Source: Micromonospora polyrhachis
GTDB lineage: Bacteria; Actinomycetota; Actinomycetes; Mycobacteriales; Micromonosporaceae
NCBI RefSeq assembly: GCF_014203835.1
Contig: NZ_JACHJW010000001.1
Coordinates: 5,530,501-5,594,500, forward strand
DNA: 64,000 nucleotides
Direction: 5' to 3'
The first letter of the stretch is position 1; each line of letters starts with the position of its first letter. Under the pieces are notes generated by a model. The model was not told where the DNA came from. It did not search any database and worked only from the letters and a program-made list of their open reading frames with translations. Below, piece after piece: positions 63,865-64,000 of this stretch. A program made the translations under genes and the position numbers.

Positions 63865-63904
63865 TTGACATAACTGTAACCCTCTAGTAGAGGGTGAGGG
63901 TTAC
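63865..63904 (+). promoter_or_regulatory. Candidate ftsZ promoter with overlapping inverted repeat
   Basis: TTGACA (63865-63870), a 17-bp spacer and TAGAGG (63888-63893) resemble a housekeeping promoter. A 9-bp perfect inverted repeat (GTAACCCTC 63876-63884; GAGGGTTAC 63896-63904) brackets the -10, suggesting an operator. The 298-bp ftsQ-ftsZ gap contains no gene. A dedicated ftsZ promoter is usual in actinomycetes that need extra FtsZ. Confidence 0.5.
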
Positions 63905-63996
63905 CCTTCGCTCTCCTCGCACCGAGGGGATGCCGATCGCGGTCTGGGCGGGCCGCACCGATCGGCACCCGCCAATCTCGAAGGAAAGGGACCCCG

Positions 63997-64000
63997 ATGA
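63997..64000 (+). CDS. ftsZ: Start codon of presumed ftsZ
   Basis: The window ends four bases into a frame opened by ATG 63997, with AAGGAAAGGG about 5-14 nt upstream as RBS. Position directly after ftsQ and the long promoter gap makes ftsZ the expected gene. No protein sequence is visible, so the identity comes from gene order only. Confidence 0.7.

Overview
The window is high-GC actinomycete chromosome, most probably from the family Micromonosporaceae (Micromonospora or a close relative). The reasons are the gene order of the division and cell-wall (dcw) cluster, many GTG starts and ATGA/GTGA couplings, actinobacterial LexA boxes, and a repeat at 57.17-57.37 kb that encodes [13 protein letters not shown]-type peptides, which I associate from memory with Micromonospora genomes. 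Genus is an inference.

Layout. 0-2.7 kb: the N-terminal part of a secreted subtilisin (minus strand), then a perfect LexA (SOS) box, a SAV_6107-type HEPN gene and an ImuA'-like gene. 2.8-8.8 kb: accessory plus-strand genes, namely a BMP-like membrane-anchored protein, an HTH-TM-ricin-like protein, a protein with an internally duplicated domain, and a two-gene operon whose first product is an exported, C-terminally anchored protein with a RecB-like PD-(D/E)XK nuclease signature. 8.8-14.1 kb: a minus-strand operon of GNAT, oligopeptide-type binding lipoprotein, fused DppB-DppC permease and MFS transporter, with no ATPase gene. 14.3-18.9 kb: four insertion sequences abutting at TA dinucleotides (IS982, IS630, and two head-to-tail copies of a second IS630-type element). 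18.9-24.0 kb: a second SOS box, then imuB and dnaE2, so the SOS mutasome genes lie on both sides of a ~16 kb interval. 24.0-29.1 kb: a decayed nucleotidyltransferase gene, a methyltransferase/phosphodiesterase pair, dinB and a DUF3040 gene. 29.2-34.0 kb: a minus-strand MoxR-DUF58-transglutaminase operon. 34.1-37.3 kb: leuS behind an apparent leucine leader-peptide attenuator. 37.5-42.7 kb: a 1312-residue modular toxin-like protein (N-terminal motif of contractile-injection cargo, hydrophobic middle, C-terminal HNH nuclease) with two small downstream genes that are immunity candidates. 42.9-47.0 kb: GH6 cellulase, amphi-Trp protein, LtrA and a VTT-domain protein. 47.0-49.0 kb: murT/gatD (lipid II amidation), divergent from the dcw cluster. 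49.4-64.0 kb: mraZ-rsmH-ftsL-ftsI-murE-murF-mraY-ftsW-murG-murC-ftsQ and the first bases of ftsZ.

How the genes work together. The dcw genes make lipid II (murE/F/C, mraY, murG), amidate its glutamate (MurT-GatD) and polymerise septal wall (FtsW, FtsI, FtsL, FtsQ, FtsZ). murD is not in its usual place between mraY and ftsW; a strong terminator-like hairpin is there instead. ImuA', ImuB and DnaE2 would form the LexA-controlled mutagenic translesion machinery, and the separate dinB adds a Y-family polymerase with its catalytic acids intact. The most system-like unexplained loci are the HNH toxin operon (37.46-42.69 kb) and the exported nuclease-like operon (4.74-8.81 kb).
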